From contig JAAEAF010014409.1 in NCBI GenBank assembly GCA_011037195.1, positions 62,001 to 126,000 of the forward strand: a stretch of 64,000 nucleotides of DNA. The letters run 5' to 3'. The stretch's first letter is position 1, and every line of letters starts with the position of its first letter. Shown here piece after piece: positions 31,403 to 43,334 of the stretch. A program made the translations under genes and the position numbers. Origin of the DNA: Triatoma infestans. Taxonomy: Eukaryota; Arthropoda; Insecta; Hemiptera; Reduviidae. The notes under the pieces are model-generated. The model made no database searches and was not told the DNA's origin. It worked only from the letters and a program-made list of their open reading frames with translations.

Positions 31403-34400
31403 TTTTAGTTTATTTATTTCTTTGTTTTGGAAAGAAAGTTTTTATTTTTGGAAAAGTTTAAAATGACAATACGAATTTTTTTTTAAAAAAAATATGAAAA
31501 GAAAAAGCTTATTTTCAAATTGTCTTCTAGAAAAATTGTCTTTCTTATTTCTTGTTTAAAAAGTCACTCAGTTCAGTTTAGGCTAATTAAATTGATCATA
31601 TTAAAGGGCGTATATTGCCCGGGTCTAAGGTGGGGCCCGATTGACATTTTCAATAAAGTGCCATTTCGGTTTTTCTCGTCTCATAAGGAAGCATGCTTGC
31701 CTGCTTCTTCTCGCCTGCCTTGGATACCCTCTAGTTGTCTTCCATCCTCGGTCATATTCACTGTCCATTTTATGTACCAAACCGATAACTAATGTTCCTA
31801 TATTTTAATTTTGCTTTTCTGGAAATATTCACAGTCGTCTTATGGTTTAACTTACTCTATACTTTATTTCAAGAAAAACAAAAATATCTGAACTAGAGAG
31901 ATGGGATAGTATTTGGGAATTCTAAAATTAAATTTTATTGTAGTTGCTACTTATCATCATTTCAGCTCCCGATGTGTTTTGTGTGATAGTGAGCTGGGAT
32001 TTTTTTTCCCAGTTTAATTAACCTTCAAAACCAAAAACTCAAGTAGTGTCCGCTGTCTCTGTCGAGCTGAGTGTGAATTTTGGCGAGATCTCAGTTATCC
32101 TATAGGGGATATCCACCATCTCAAGATGGGGGTACGCCAAGATCTCTGTAAAAGTGGCTAGCCCGTTTTTCCACCTCTACAAGACCATGTACTCACATAG
32201 ATCTTGAACATGCAGATCTGTTGCTGGCTGTTATGTTAAAAGTTTTTGTGGAAGATTGAATAAGCTGTAATTTTTTTCAACAAACTATAACTTTCTACTT
32301 AATTCAAATAGTGAAATGTAAAATATTTTTGAATGTCAAAAAGAGAGTGACTGTCAAAGCCAAATCTCCTGCGACTAGAAGCTACAGCGTTTGTGCATAG
32401 AAATGGACTATTCTGTACATATTATCGTAATGTGTAATGAGTGTGAATAAAAATGTGTGTTTGCGGTGATGAGCTAAAGTTATGGGTTTCTCAAACCCAA
32501 TTACTTATACAGATCTACCGTCTAAGCAGGCCCTATGCATATTGTGTGAACATTGCGAGATATCTATGTAAACGTTGTTCACATTTAAGGCTGGGAGATA
32601 ACACCCCCACCTCACCCCTAAGAAACACCAAGATCCCAGAAAGAAGTAGAAGCGCCTTCCCATTTTCCCAATTTACCCATTTTTTCCCAATCCCATTTAA
32701 TGGGACAGCTGATTGTTTTAATAAATAACATCTGGGAAATTAAACTTTTTAATGGCATTTTTTTATATTTAGTTTGATCTACTTAAATATTGAGATAATT
32801 AATCACTTAATTCTTAAGTGAATAAAAATAAAAGACATTTTTAATTTTTTTTTTTTTTTTTGTGAATTTTCTTTTGCTTGTGAAAAGTACAAAAATGTAT
32901 TTATTTGATAAATTGATTTCAAATGGTTTTCCCGGTGTTTTTATTTACTTTATGTTTAGAAATATTTTATTTTTGTTTTTAAAATATTAATTAGTAATTA
33001 ATGTAATTTAAAAAAAATGACAATTAAGTTTTGTATTTATTAATTCAAACCAAGTAAGAATCTTTCACTTTGTGCCTTAATTTGATTAAGTTTTTTTTTA
33101 AATATATGGAAAAAATTGAAATTACAATATTTCATAATTTTTCTGAAAGAAAATTCTATATATTAAATAATTTTATGTTTTCTGTGTAGAACATTCCATA
33201 TTAGTTAAGGACTTAAGGAGTTTTAAATTAGTGAGGACATGAAATTTTGAGTGCCTTTGGTTTAACTTGGGGAATTTTTGTTCCATTTTAAGATAAGGAC
33301 CGTATAGATTATATATATATCATTTTTGTCTGAAATTATAATAAGAAACAAATTCTGTTGAATTTATTTGAAATACAGTATTTTATGGTTACTTTTTAGG
33401 TATTTCGTTAAATGTATATAAATAATAATAATTCCTATTGTAGTATTTGAAAGAAGAGCAAAATTTTTAATAAATAAAAATTAATTTTATTTCTACATAC
33501 ATTTCCATTTCCATTTCACCAATCTTAGTGTTTTATTTCAGTTTACACAGCACACGGAGTTTTTTTTTAAATTCCTACTGTTCCTTTTTTCTGATGTTCA
33601 TAATTTCTAGCTACCGCTTAAGAACAGTCTTCTGCTTTTCTTCTCTATTTCCACTAATTTTCTTGAGCCATCTTTATTTTCAGTTTTTTGCTCTGTATTT
33701 TCAAATTTTTGCTCAGTTATTTATCATTTCACTGTCTAATTTCCCGATACCCTCATTTCCGTGATATTCCGTGTTCTGCCATTCGGTTAATGTGTGGAAA
33801 TGAGAGAGACTACAAGTTGTCTATTCTCTATTATTACTATTTCATCCAAAGGTTTCCCTCACTTTCAGATTTGTTCTAAGTTGTTTATTTTCTTGCGCAA
33901 TCTCTTTGGTTTGTCCACCTTACTCAGATCCTCTTCATTTGTATATTTTCCCACATTTCTCCATAATCCTTTGAAATCTCTACAATTTCCAGTTTTCTAT
34001 ACTATCCAAAACTCTACTCAACCCTTATCGTAAACTCCTCAGCATTCTTCTGTCGTAATTTCCTAGCTTTGCCAGTTTTATCTCTCCAATTATTTTGTGG
34101 AAACAAATTCACGTACCACACAATTAGAGTTTCTTCTTTTTTCTTTTTCCAGGCTTTGTTTAAATGTAGTTTATAGCTGTATGTTTTCATTTCAAAACTT
34201 GTTGTGTTGAAAATTATTTTTACCAACAATGTTTTCAGCCTTTTAATAAAATGTTTATGTTAAAAACGTTTCATCTCAACGTTTCTAAATCCTTATGTGG
34301 GCATAAGCCCACTTTTATGCAAAACTATTTCCTAATTTTCATTTACAAAATTGAAATAACAGGAAGTTCAAAAGAAGAATATTCATGAAACAGTAAATTT

Positions 34401-35219
34401 GTTTTTTATGCTTCATAAACTTCAAAAAATTGGTCAGCAAATGAGTTCCCAATTCAGCTATTTAATTTTATGCTAAAATGTGTTACAAAATAAAGTTAAT
34501 TTCAGATAGTTATTCTTCATAGGTGGCAGGGCCGGCTGTAGGAAGCTCGGGACCCTATACAACGTTTTGTATAGATTCTTTCTCGTATAGAAAAATGTTA
34601 TCTTGAATGATTCATGATAATATTATACAACGCTATAATTATTATTTGTTTATATAATATGAGAAAAAAATTAACGCACCAGAATCCACGAAATGATGAT
34701 GGATGGCATGACAAAAAGTTTTGAATAATATATTCATTTGCAACAAAATAGCCATACAAAAAAGCTAACCCTACTTTCCAAACCATATTGAAGTCATAAA
34801 TTTTCAATACGTGGAGACCTGTTTTATTATTTAAAAAAAGATAAGAAGAAAAGCACACTTAACTTTTAAATATATATTAGTTGAATATTTAAAACAATAA
34901 ACTTCATTGTACACTATTCCATCCCCAATTTTAGAAATAATATTTTTGTACATTTTTTGCTATGAGATCAACAGAGAAATTGCAAGATAACATATCATTT
35001 TGATGTGATAATAATACAATTTTGATCTTTTTACATCATTTTAAAGAAATGATTAAACTTTTTTGGATTTAATGTTAGACAATATCATAGTAAATATAAT
35101 GAAAATAATCAGTAAAGAATCTGAAACTTGGAATCTATTGTTTCTGTTTTGAATAGAGCCGATCAATAAAATGTTCTGAATCTCGAACATACTGAAACAA
35201 AGTTGAAAATGTGGGTGGG
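31403..35219. other. PNP 3' flank: AT-rich, no gene recognised
   Basis: Includes candidate poly(A) signals at 31652 and about 32446. A pyrimidine-rich + strand stretch at 33490-34060 produces hydrophobic ORFs by composition only. The patch near 34528 (GGCAGGGCCGGCTGTAGG) looks like dispersed repeat sequence but I cannot name it. Confidence 0.5.
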
Positions 35220-35379
35220 TCCGCAGGCTGGTTAACATCTGGTATTTTATCCGTCGTAGCATGCATATTGATTTTGTTCCTGACCGCTTTCGGAAATTTC
35301 ATCCATCGTCAGAGCAAATTCACCAAGTTCGTGTAGAGAGTTCACTTCAACATAATGTTTCTGGTACACTCACACTTGT
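35220..35379 (-). repeat. Penelope-related inverted arm, left
   Basis: Homologous to 18485-18640 and, inverted, to 40887-40985. It carries a hammerhead motif on the minus strand and is split from the right arm by the BEL/Pao insertion. Confidence 0.8.
35276..35318 (-). ncRNA. Hammerhead motif with intact core
   Basis: Minus strand: CTGACGA (35306-35312), stem II starting GGA and ending TCC, GAAA (35288-35291), GCGGTC with the triplet GTC at 35282-35284. The core matches CUGANGA/GAAA exactly; stem III is imperfect. Confidence 0.6.
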
Positions 35380-35639
35380 TGTTAGGATTTATGCCATAAA
35401 TAATATAGCAAGCAGTATCCTTAGAATTGTAGTTCCAGAAGAAAAATGCAACCTTGTTTATTTCAATCACCATACACAGACCTTTCTTCTTTCACATTAA
35501 TACTCTACAGAATTTCCTTTCGTAGTGTCAAAAAAAATGTATTACAAAAAGTTCCCTACTAAAGCACACTCTCTAACGTGCAAACTGGTATTAAACTGAA
35601 CCTTTGATAAACACCGACATCTAAATAAAAACCTTAACA
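35380..35639 (-). repeat. BEL/Pao 3' LTR
   Basis: 260 bp. Differs from the 5' LTR by several substitutions and small indels, the largest being about 10 bp missing near CTACTAATGCTACTAGCGC. This indicates an old insertion. Confidence 0.9.
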
Positions 35640-35846
35640 TCCCCCCCTCCTTGAAAGCCAGCTTTCAACAATTACTGAAGATGCATACATATGACGAAGA
35701 CAAATTTCTAATAAAAGCCCCATCCAAGTTTAACAAAAACTCTAATATATCCATCCTGTCTTAACCTGCCAAATTATAATCTATGTATAAACCATAAAAG
35801 TACAAAACAATAATTAATTATAACAAAATTTAATATAATTAAAACA

Positions 35847-36910
35847 TCACTGTCCAATAAATGATTCTTCTTCCCTAAGTAGAGGCGCCAAATTCACTAC
35901 GGATCTCGAATGTTGCCCATTAGTAAAACGTATAGTGACCACCCTGACCACTTTGTCCTGTCCTGGATGAATATCGGCGATCCTAGCCAACCTCCAATGC
36001 AAGGGACTAATGCTGTCTTCCTTGACAATACTAGATCGCCCACCTTGAAATTTGGCGATGATGTAAACCACTTATTCTTCTGCTGAAGTAGTGGGAGATA
36101 TACTCGATACTCTATCTGTTCCAAAAGAAGTGCTGTATTTTTTCTTCTAGTTTCCAACGCTTCAATCGATTAGCTGCAACATCTAGTAGATTAGGCTCCT
36201 GCGGGATGACTTCCGACTAAAAAATGGTCAGGAGTAAGGGCTGAAAAATCGTTAGGATCTGAGGATAAGGGAGTGAGGGGTCTGGAATTTAAACAGGATT
36301 CTATTTGAACTATTACGGTGTGCATCTCCTCCCAATCGAGCGAGGCACCTCCACTACCTGAGCTAAGTGAAACTTGGTTTTCTTAACTACGGTTTTCCGT
36401 AATCCCCAAAAATATGGAGCGCTAGGTGGAATGACCTCCATTCAATTCCTTCTTTAAAACCTAGTTGCTCTAACAACTCACTATTTGAAACTAGTTTGCT
36501 CAATTCCTTTTGAGCACCCACAAAGTTTGTCCCATTATCGGAGTAGATAACTTTAGGTATACCTCTTCTACCAAAAAATCTTTTAAGTGCCGCCATTAAG
36601 GCATCCGTACTCAAAGCCGTAACTAGTTCCAAATGTACTGCCTTGGTAGCAAAACAAGCAAAGACAGCTACGTATACCTTCATTTTGGTCAACTTCCGTA
36701 TTCCTCATTTATTAAAAATGGACCACAAAAATCTACTCCTGTTATGTTGAATGCTCGTCCTGGTATAAGCCTCTCCTTTGGCAAGTCTGCCAATATAGTA
36801 CTTCGAAAATTAGGTTTGGCTCGAGTACAGACCCCACATTCTCTGCTATAACCTTTGCCCTTATAGGCCAATATTGACATCTTACAATGGCTATTAATGT
36901 TTGTTTCCAC
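35847..36910 (-). pseudogene. BEL/Pao integrase, broken
   Basis: Read from 36910 down. A zinc-binding-like segment (CGVCTRAKPN) leads into ITGVDFCGP with the first catalytic Asp. The core continues with AVHLELVTALSTDALMAAL, then VIYSDNGTNFVGA with the second Asp. After EGIEW the frame shifts and the expected LWE glutamate reads as a non-acidic residue. The C-terminal portion (VGDLVLSRK, DKVVRVVTIRFTNG) is in two frames. Together these are the Pao-type integrase modules in the right order. Confidence 0.85.
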
Positions 36911-37131
36911 ACACGAGCATTTTGTTTACGAAGTTCTCTCATAATTATTTTATTAATATGATGTTTGGCAGTAACAGGATCGGATTTTTATTATCCGTCG
37001 ATAAGTGTTCCGCCCTATTCAATCTACCTCCGACTCTCATAAGGCCATCCTCATCTAAAACACCTGATTCCTTCAATTTATTCCCCTTGTGCAAGGTTCA
37101 TTTTCTTCTACTCAAAGAAAAATAATCGTTA

Positions 37132-37905
37132 TTAAATTCCTGTCTTCAGAACCTGAATTATTTTGTAGCGAGCCCTCTTAATTTCCGTTGACTGAAGTTC
37201 TTTCAGATTTCTCTCTGACAACGGTCTTCGAGAGTTATATACGAACCTTAAACTATACGCAACTATTCTTAAAAGTTTATGCCAGGATGAATATCTTTCT
37301 AACAATTCATTATTCCTCTCAGTAAGTAATAAAGAGTACATTATCTTCTTTTTTTCTGGAAATTCTCCCAAAATTCTAAATGTCTGAGCACACCAGTATG
37401 TCAATGTCCCAAACAAATCAGTTGGTCCCTTCCACCGCCAAATACCTCTAGAAATTATATCGGCAGGATTTAATTTGGAAGGTGCATGGTGCCAATTATT
37501 TACATACGTTAATTCTTGTATTGCCTGCACTCGGTTTGCCACAAACATTTTCCACTGTCGGGAATGCCCATTCAACCAATTTGGTACTATTTTTGAATCC
37601 GTCCAGTAGTAAACAGTAACTTCTCTTTCTACTAATTTAATAATTTTGTTCATAAGTCTAGACAACATTAACGCTCCCGATAATTCTAAACGCGGCAGCG
37701 TAGTAGCTTGCAGAGGCGCTACTCTCCCCTTTGCACAAAGCAGTCTCCCCGACCGGCTATTTTTCTCGTCTAGAACACAAATATATATGCAGCAGCCATA
37801 CGCCTTTTTACTCGCATCACTAAAACCGTGCAACTCCATTGTTCCCTTCCAAACATAATCCAATATTGCACGCCGTGCTATTTCAAAGTTGTTTAACAAT
37901 TTCAC
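37132..37905 (-). pseudogene. BEL/Pao RNase H region
   Basis: 257 codons without a stop. HGFSDASKKAYG supplies the first catalytic Asp, LPRLELSGA the Glu, YYWTDSKIV the second Asp and NPADIISRG the last acidic position. This is the typical Pao RNase H. The upstream RT is out of frame, with stops at the joint near 37920. Confidence 0.88.
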
Positions 37906-38740
37906 GTCTTCTTTAAATTTTAGCCACTTCCTTTTAAGTTACGCAACTATCATTTCGTCCCATTCAATTCCCAATAGCTACAATTTTTGAAAGAACATTT
38001 TACCCCTTATGACAACCGGCGTTAACAAACTCAATGGATCCCATAATGCTTTGACATCTGAAAGTATGGTTCCTTTAATGACATTACCACCTTCCCAGTT
38101 GCGAATGGTTACAACTAAATTATCGGAAGATGGATTCAAAAGCAGCCCCAATGTTTTTACTGCACCTTCTTCACTTAGATCAACACAATACTGTTCTTTT
38201 GAATCGTATCCAAAATCGCTTAATAATTCCTTATTGTTAGAAACCATTTCCGTAAATTGAATCCTCTTTCTTTTAATTACTCCTCTATGCGAGTTTTTAT
38301 ACGAACTAAATCATGATAATCATTCGAACCTGTTATTAAATTGTCCATATAAAATTGAGAGTTTGTAATGCGGGCAATTCTAGGCTCCTCTTTCTCTACT
38401 CTTTGTGCTATTTCCCTTAAGCACGGCATGGGGCCAAATACCAAGCGGGCCTGTTCCGTAAGTTACCGTTTTTAAACGGAAGTGTTCCAATTTTTTATCA
38501 GGAGAGTCTCGCCACAATATTCTTTGTAAATCCGTTTGCGAGGAATCCGCCCAGATTTCCTGAACACCTTAGCTATATCAGCGGTGAGTCCATATTTAGG
38601 AATTCGAAAACCTAAGAGTAAAGTGCATATATCATTTTGCAAGTTTGGTCCCGTAGCCAAAATATCATTTAGAGCAAATTCAATGTTATATTTAAATTGG
38701 GCTTCAAATACTACCCTAGCTTATCTACAATTTTTTAGAT
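37906..38740 (-). pseudogene. BEL/Pao reverse transcriptase, mutated active site
   Basis: 38660-38472 gives TGPNLQNDI then YGLTADIAKVF (fingers/palm, first Asp). The segment near 38360-38290 reads FYMDNLITGSNDY where the family has YVDD, so the second catalytic Asp is Asn. 38247-37978 gives the connecting ALWDPLSLLTPV segment. Several frames are used. Confidence 0.85.
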
Positions 38741-38945
38741 ATTAAATTAATTAATTAAACCCACTATCTAAAATAAAGCGACCAGGACACTGGTTACATG
38801 AAGAGCTCTTTACTTTACCACGGTTGCCAATAAAATGAATTCTGATTTAATAACAATTAACTGTTCAGAAGCAACATAGCAGCTTGGATTCGATGAATCC
38901 GCGACTGAGTTGCTATTTCCCATTTCGCCTTCTTTTTCTAATTTA

Positions 38946-40351
38946 TCACCTCACCGTTTGCCTCCTTTCTTTCTGTTTCCAGTTCCTTTTAAATGCTGCT
39001 TGAAGAACACCTTTACAGTGATAACATACCCTAAATTGACACTGGGCTACTGAATGACCGTGAGAAAGACACAACCAACATAAATGTTTATTTTTTACGA
39101 TAATCCGCCTATAGTTTATTGTTGAATTTAAAAAAAGTTTGCATTTAAACTCTTTATGATCAACTTTGTCGCAAATACTGCAGTGTTGTGAAGTATTAGT
39201 TAGATAAACCGATTTTCTTTTTTCAATCACACGCCGCCTTTTATTGCCCGCCTTTAATTCTAAAGCCTCCAAGTAGTTGCATCTTTGTTCTATAAACGTA
39301 GTAAGTTCCATATATCCCGATATTTCCGCTTCCCACGCCTCTAACGTTTTGTTATCTAATTTTGATGTTAATAAAAATACTAAAAACGGATCACTGTGAT
39401 CTATGTCAATATTTAACTTTTTGAGGGCATTAAGATTTTTAATGAATAAATTGAATAAATCCCGAAGGCTCTCTGCAGACGGCGTTTCTAATACCGATGC
39501 GCTAAATATGTTAGCAAATGGGTCTCAATTAGTATTCTATTGTTACTATACCTATCCTCTAGAGCCTTCCACGCGAATTGATAATTTCATTAGAAATATC
39601 GACATTCGCAATGCATTTAGCCGCTTCACCTTCTAGAAAAGTAATTAAATAGTGAAATTTCTGAATATCCGGTTTGAGGGCATTAAGATTTTTAATGAAT
39701 AAATTGAATAAATCCCGAAGGCTCTCTGCAGACGGCGTTTCTAATACCGATGCGCTAAATATGTTAGCAAATGGGTCTCAATTAGTATTCTATTGTTACT
39801 ATACCTATCCTCTAGAGCCTTCCACGCGAATTGATAATTTCATTAGAAATATCGACATTCGCAATGCATTTAGCCGCTTCACCTTCTAGAAAAGTAATTA
39901 AATAGTGAAATTTCTGAATATCCGGTAAATCATCACTATCATGAATTACGGATTTGAACGTTTCGTAGAATTTCAACCATTTTTCTAAGCCCCTTAAACC
40001 GTTCTATTTCTATTTTGGGCAATCCAAAATTCGCACTATTGAATTTCGATTTTACTTTATTTTCTTGACGGAAGTCAAGCTCATATTTTCCCTACTTCCT
40101 ACACCTAGTAATCCCTCTAATAAGACCTTTGTTTCGAAGTATCTTTCTTCGAATTCTTCAAAATCTGTTTCCTCTATTTGAATTTCTTTTTCATCTTCTA
40201 ACATTACAATAATTTGCCCCTGAATGGCCCGATAGCCATTGAATAAATCCTTTAACATTTCCCATTTTGAAATAAATTTATATTTATTTAACTCCGTTAG
40301 TTGATTTTTCTTAACATAATTTTCTACCCGAGTTAACGAACCTTTAACCAA
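38946..40351 (-). pseudogene. BEL/Pao gag with two zinc knuckles and an internal duplication
   Basis: The N-terminal part (40351-40052) is acidic and helix-rich. The C-terminal part (39311-38946) has two CX2CX4HX4C knuckles (CSICDKVDH... and CWLCLSHGH...). A 253-bp tandem duplication at 39420-39925 breaks the frame between them, because 253 is not a multiple of three. Confidence 0.85.
39420..39925. repeat. Exact 253-bp tandem duplication inside gag
   Basis: 39420-39672 and 39673-39925 appear identical throughout, each beginning TTTGAGGGCATT and ending GAATATCCGG. Either very recent or an assembly artefact. Confidence 0.92.
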
Positions 40352-40608
40352 GCCACGTTTTCTTTTTAATTACTTTATTTATCCTTCGTTAGCCATGCCC
40401 GTTAACCAGAAGAATTACACACGAATAAAGTGATAAAGAAGTAAAGGACAGTACCTGGAATTTCCCTGCCACACCTGACCTCCGTTGTAGGTGTCCGTAA
40501 CCAGGAAACCAATTGTTGAGTCCCGATGACCTCAACGCCATGGTAACTGTCGAAATCCAAAAGTCCGTTTTTCCTTATAAATTCTTCTGTCCCACCAAGG
40601 GTACCAAA

Positions 40609-40881
40609 TGTTAGGATTTATGCTGATAAATAATAATAATTTAGCAAGCAGTATCCTTAGAATTGTAGTTCCAGAAGAAAAATAAAACCTTGTTTATTTC
40701 AATCACCATATACAGACCTTTCTTCTCTCACATTTATACTCTACAGAATTTCCTTTCGTACTGCCAAAAAAAATGTTTACAAAAAGTTCCCTACTAATGC
40801 TACTAGCGCACTCTCAAACGTGCAACATTGGTATTAAACTGAATCTTTGATAAACACCGACATCAAAATAAAACCTTAACA
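40609..40881 (-). repeat. BEL/Pao 5' LTR
   Basis: 273 bp, TG...CA ends on the minus strand, next to the target duplication CTTGT at 40882-40886. Confidence 0.9.
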
Positions 40882-40886
40882 CTTGT

Positions 40887-40990
40887 GAATTTGCTCTGTT
40901 GATGGATGAAAATACGAAACCAATCAGGAACAAATTAATATGCATGCTATGATGGATAAAATACCAGATACTAAAACATAGTATAATATT
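40887..40990 (+). repeat. Penelope-related inverted arm, right, with degraded hammerhead
   Basis: Reverse complement of the left arm at 35220-35330 (GAATTTGCTCTG...GGATAAAATACCAGAT). The hammerhead remnant at 40896-40925 has CTGTTGA for CUGANGA and AATC for the GTC site, so it is inactive. Confidence 0.75.
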
Positions 40991-42323
40991 TCGGTAAAAC
41001 AATCTTAAAATAAGTAAAATTCTGTTCATTCTTCTATTATAAAAATAATTCTTAATTATAATATTTTATGAATTTCATAGATTAACCATTGTGCATCAAT
41101 CATTGTGCAACAGGCAATACTTGTTTTCTACCTATGCAGACCATAATAAATGTACCTATAGTCTTCATATTATATTATTAAACAAACGAAATCAATAAAT
41201 TAATATAATATCATGAAATAAGCAGTTAAAACCATGATATCATGGATCATGAAAATCATGAATAGGTAGTTAAAAGATGTTTTCTGGAACATTTTTTAAT
41301 TTTTATTGTCAAAGTAATAAAGTTGTGCAATAAGTCGGATTCTTACAAAGAAAAAATAAAACAACAGTAAATTATATTGTGAATAAAAAAAGAACAAGTA
41401 TTGTTATTTATAGTAATAATAAAAAGTAAAAATGAATTACTCTTTTCAATGCAAATTAAAGAATTACTAATCTTAATGAATTGTCACGCACACAACTAAG
41501 AGGAATGGAAAAAAAAGAAAGAAAAATATTAGAAATACCTATAATCTAAAATATAACTGAATACTTACTCAAAGTATAATAATATGATTATAATATAATA
41601 TTCTTCATATCAAAAATAATTAAATATACACAAAAATACTTAAAACTACCAAACACTGTGGCTGAACATCTTAACTGAATTAGTCTTATTTGTATTAAAT
41701 GAATTATATATACACACATACATATCTCAGTATTTGAATATTTAATTGGGGTATTACTTTGGAAATATTTAAAAGATGTGTACAAAAAGAATTTAATTTG
41801 TCAGTTATATTTTTAATGTTAAAATATATTCAATACGTTCATCATTATTCGCATTGGGCAAAGTTATACTAAAAGTAGTTTTATGTTTGTCAAATTAGCA
41901 AAGTATTCCAGTAACAAATGTTCTAATGGATTTATTACAATGACTTGACGAATTGGGTAATTTTCATTTAAGTAAAAACTAGAGATGAATCTTTAAAAAA
42001 TAATTTTACAGAATTACTGCTGGCGAATCTCAATTGGCTTACTGCTCTATTTATCTAGTTGAAAAAAAATGTAAATACGTTTGTGATTAATAATAATTAT
42101 AATTTATTAATTTCTGTAAATACGAATAAATTTACGAATTAAGTTAAATACCCGATTTATATCTTAATTGTGTAGATTATTTTTCAATTTTCCTATATTT
42201 TGTTGTTATTTAAAGCAAATTCTTTATCCACCGTTTGGAAAAAATTGAGATCTCCCAATTGTTCCCCCCAAATTCTAACGATTGTTACCCAATTGTATAC
42301 ATTGTTATGTCGGTTATTATCAT
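40990..42323. other. AT-rich stretch, nothing recognised
   Basis: No coding signal. It ends in the target site of the next LTR element. Confidence 0.55.
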
Positions 42324-42404
42324 TGTAGCCGTGGCAACACTGGGTTAAAAGAGAGGAGGTTACAGTTTTCTCGGTAAGTGGATATAGACGCTATCTTGTT
42401 ATAT
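42324..42404 (+). repeat. 5' LTR, about 80 bp
   Basis: TGTAGCCGTGGCAACACTGG to CTTGTTATAT. The exact right edge is uncertain by 1-3 bases, because LTR, target duplication and primer site share bases. No TATA box or AATAAA is evident. Confidence 0.85.
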
Positions 42405-42416
42405 TGGTGACCCCGT
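42405..42416 (+). promoter_or_regulatory. Primer-binding site, tRNA-Trp type
   Basis: TGGTGACCCCG matches the reverse complement of the 3' end (with CCA) of insect tRNA-Trp for 11 bases, then diverges. Confidence 0.75.
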
Positions 42417-42497
42417 AAATAAGTTTTATTACTTCTATTTTACCATATTTGGTGTCGGAATATATTATTTTTATCATCTCATTACCCGGTGTCGAAT

Positions 42498-43334
42498 ATG
42501 TCATATTCAAACAAGGGCGAACTTTCAATTAAGAGCGAAGAAAATGTGGCCGTCTCCAGAGTTGCGGTTAAACTACCACCATTTTGGAGGCAAAGACCAG
42601 CATTGTGGTTTCGTCAAGTGGAGGCCAATTTTTTTACAGCAGGCGTGATGCAGGAGGTAACAAAATATAATTATGTAATTGCCGCCTTAGACCCTGACGC
42701 CATTGAACAAGTATCAGACATACTACAAAGTGAACCCTCTACTGATGCGTACACTGTTCTCAAGAATGCACTTATAAAGCGTTTTTCTGATACCCCAGAT
42801 AAAAAATTGCGCACCCTCCTCACTGACGCGCACCTTGGTGATAAGAAACCGTCTCAACTACTACGACCAATGACGGATTTAGCCCAAGGGGCACTTTCAG
42901 AAGAGGCACTAAAAAGTTTATGGCTGCAGCGGCTGCCCCCCAATGCTCAGGCTATTTTGTCTGTAAGCAATGAAAGCCTGCCCCAGCTAGCACAATTAGC
43001 CGACCGCGTGTTAGAAGTTACTTCGGCACCCAACATTTACAATATCAGCCAGGAAAACCCCTCAGCAACAACTGCACTTGACAACATTAAACAGCAACTG
43101 GAAGAACTACATGTCACCGTAGCCGCATTGACTAAAAAGGTAGATAGCGCGAACACATCATCGAGTGGCATGGATCACACTCCTCGAACCCGCCTACGAT
43201 CCGACTCTCGTTCTAGAGTACCCAGCCTGTGCTGGTACCACTGGCGTTTTGGCGACGCTGCGCGAAAATGCATAGAACCCTGTACGTACAACAATAAGAC
43301 ACCTCCACAGGTAAACTCAAGCACCCATCGTTGA
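42498..43334 (+). CDS. CsRn1-type Gag
   Basis: 278 residues from ATG 42498; the in-frame GTG upstream is not needed. Early residues (KLPPFWRQRPALWFRQVEANF) are the typical capsid start of this clade. The body (ALDPDAIEQVSDIL ... LWLQRLPPNAQAIL) is the retrotransposon capsid domain. At about residue 245 the nucleic-acid-binding motif reads CWYHWRFGDAARKCIEPC, a CX2HX9CX3C arrangement in place of the usual CCHC knuckle. The frame is intact. Protease follows in the -1 frame, so expression would need frameshifting. Confidence 0.9.
   Translation: MSYSNKGELSIKSEENVAVSRVAVKLPPFWRQRPALWFRQVEANFFTAGVMQEVTKYNYVIAALDPDAIEQVSDILQSEPSTDAYTVLKNALIKRFSDTPDKKLRTLLTDAHLGDKKPSQLLRPMTDLAQGALSEEALKSLWLQRLPPNAQAILSVSNESLPQLAQLADRVLEVTSAPNIYNISQENPSATTALDNIKQQLEELHVTVAALTKKVDSANTSSSGMDHTPRTRLRSDSRSRVPSLCWYHWRFGDAARKCIEPCTYNNKTPPQVNSSTHR

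Larger units (their letters stand above)
35380..40881 (-). mobile_element. BEL/Pao LTR retrotransposon, full length but inactive
   Basis: Minus-strand element with LTRs at 40609-40881 (5') and 35380-35639 (3'), both TGTTAAGG...CCTAACA when read on the minus strand. Perfect 5-bp target duplications CTTGT lie at 35375-35379 and 40882-40886. A purine tract AAGGAGGGGGGGA precedes the 3' LTR. After the 5' LTR comes TTTGGTACCC, a candidate primer-binding site whose tRNA I cannot assign. The coding order gag, protease, RT, RNase H, integrase with Pao-type motifs fits the superfamily. Frames are broken many times and catalytic residues are lost, so it cannot move by itself. Confidence 0.92.

Noticed and set aside
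33528..34033. Hydrophobic overlapping ORFs as membrane protein genes
   Set aside because: They arise from a pyrimidine-rich + strand; no domain, no start context, and overlapping frames are equally hydrophobic.
42324..42404. Interpretation of the short direct repeats as truncated LTR ends
   Set aside because: Both copies sit exactly against the primer site or polypurine tract on the inside and share flanking bases on the outside, so they look like complete LTRs.
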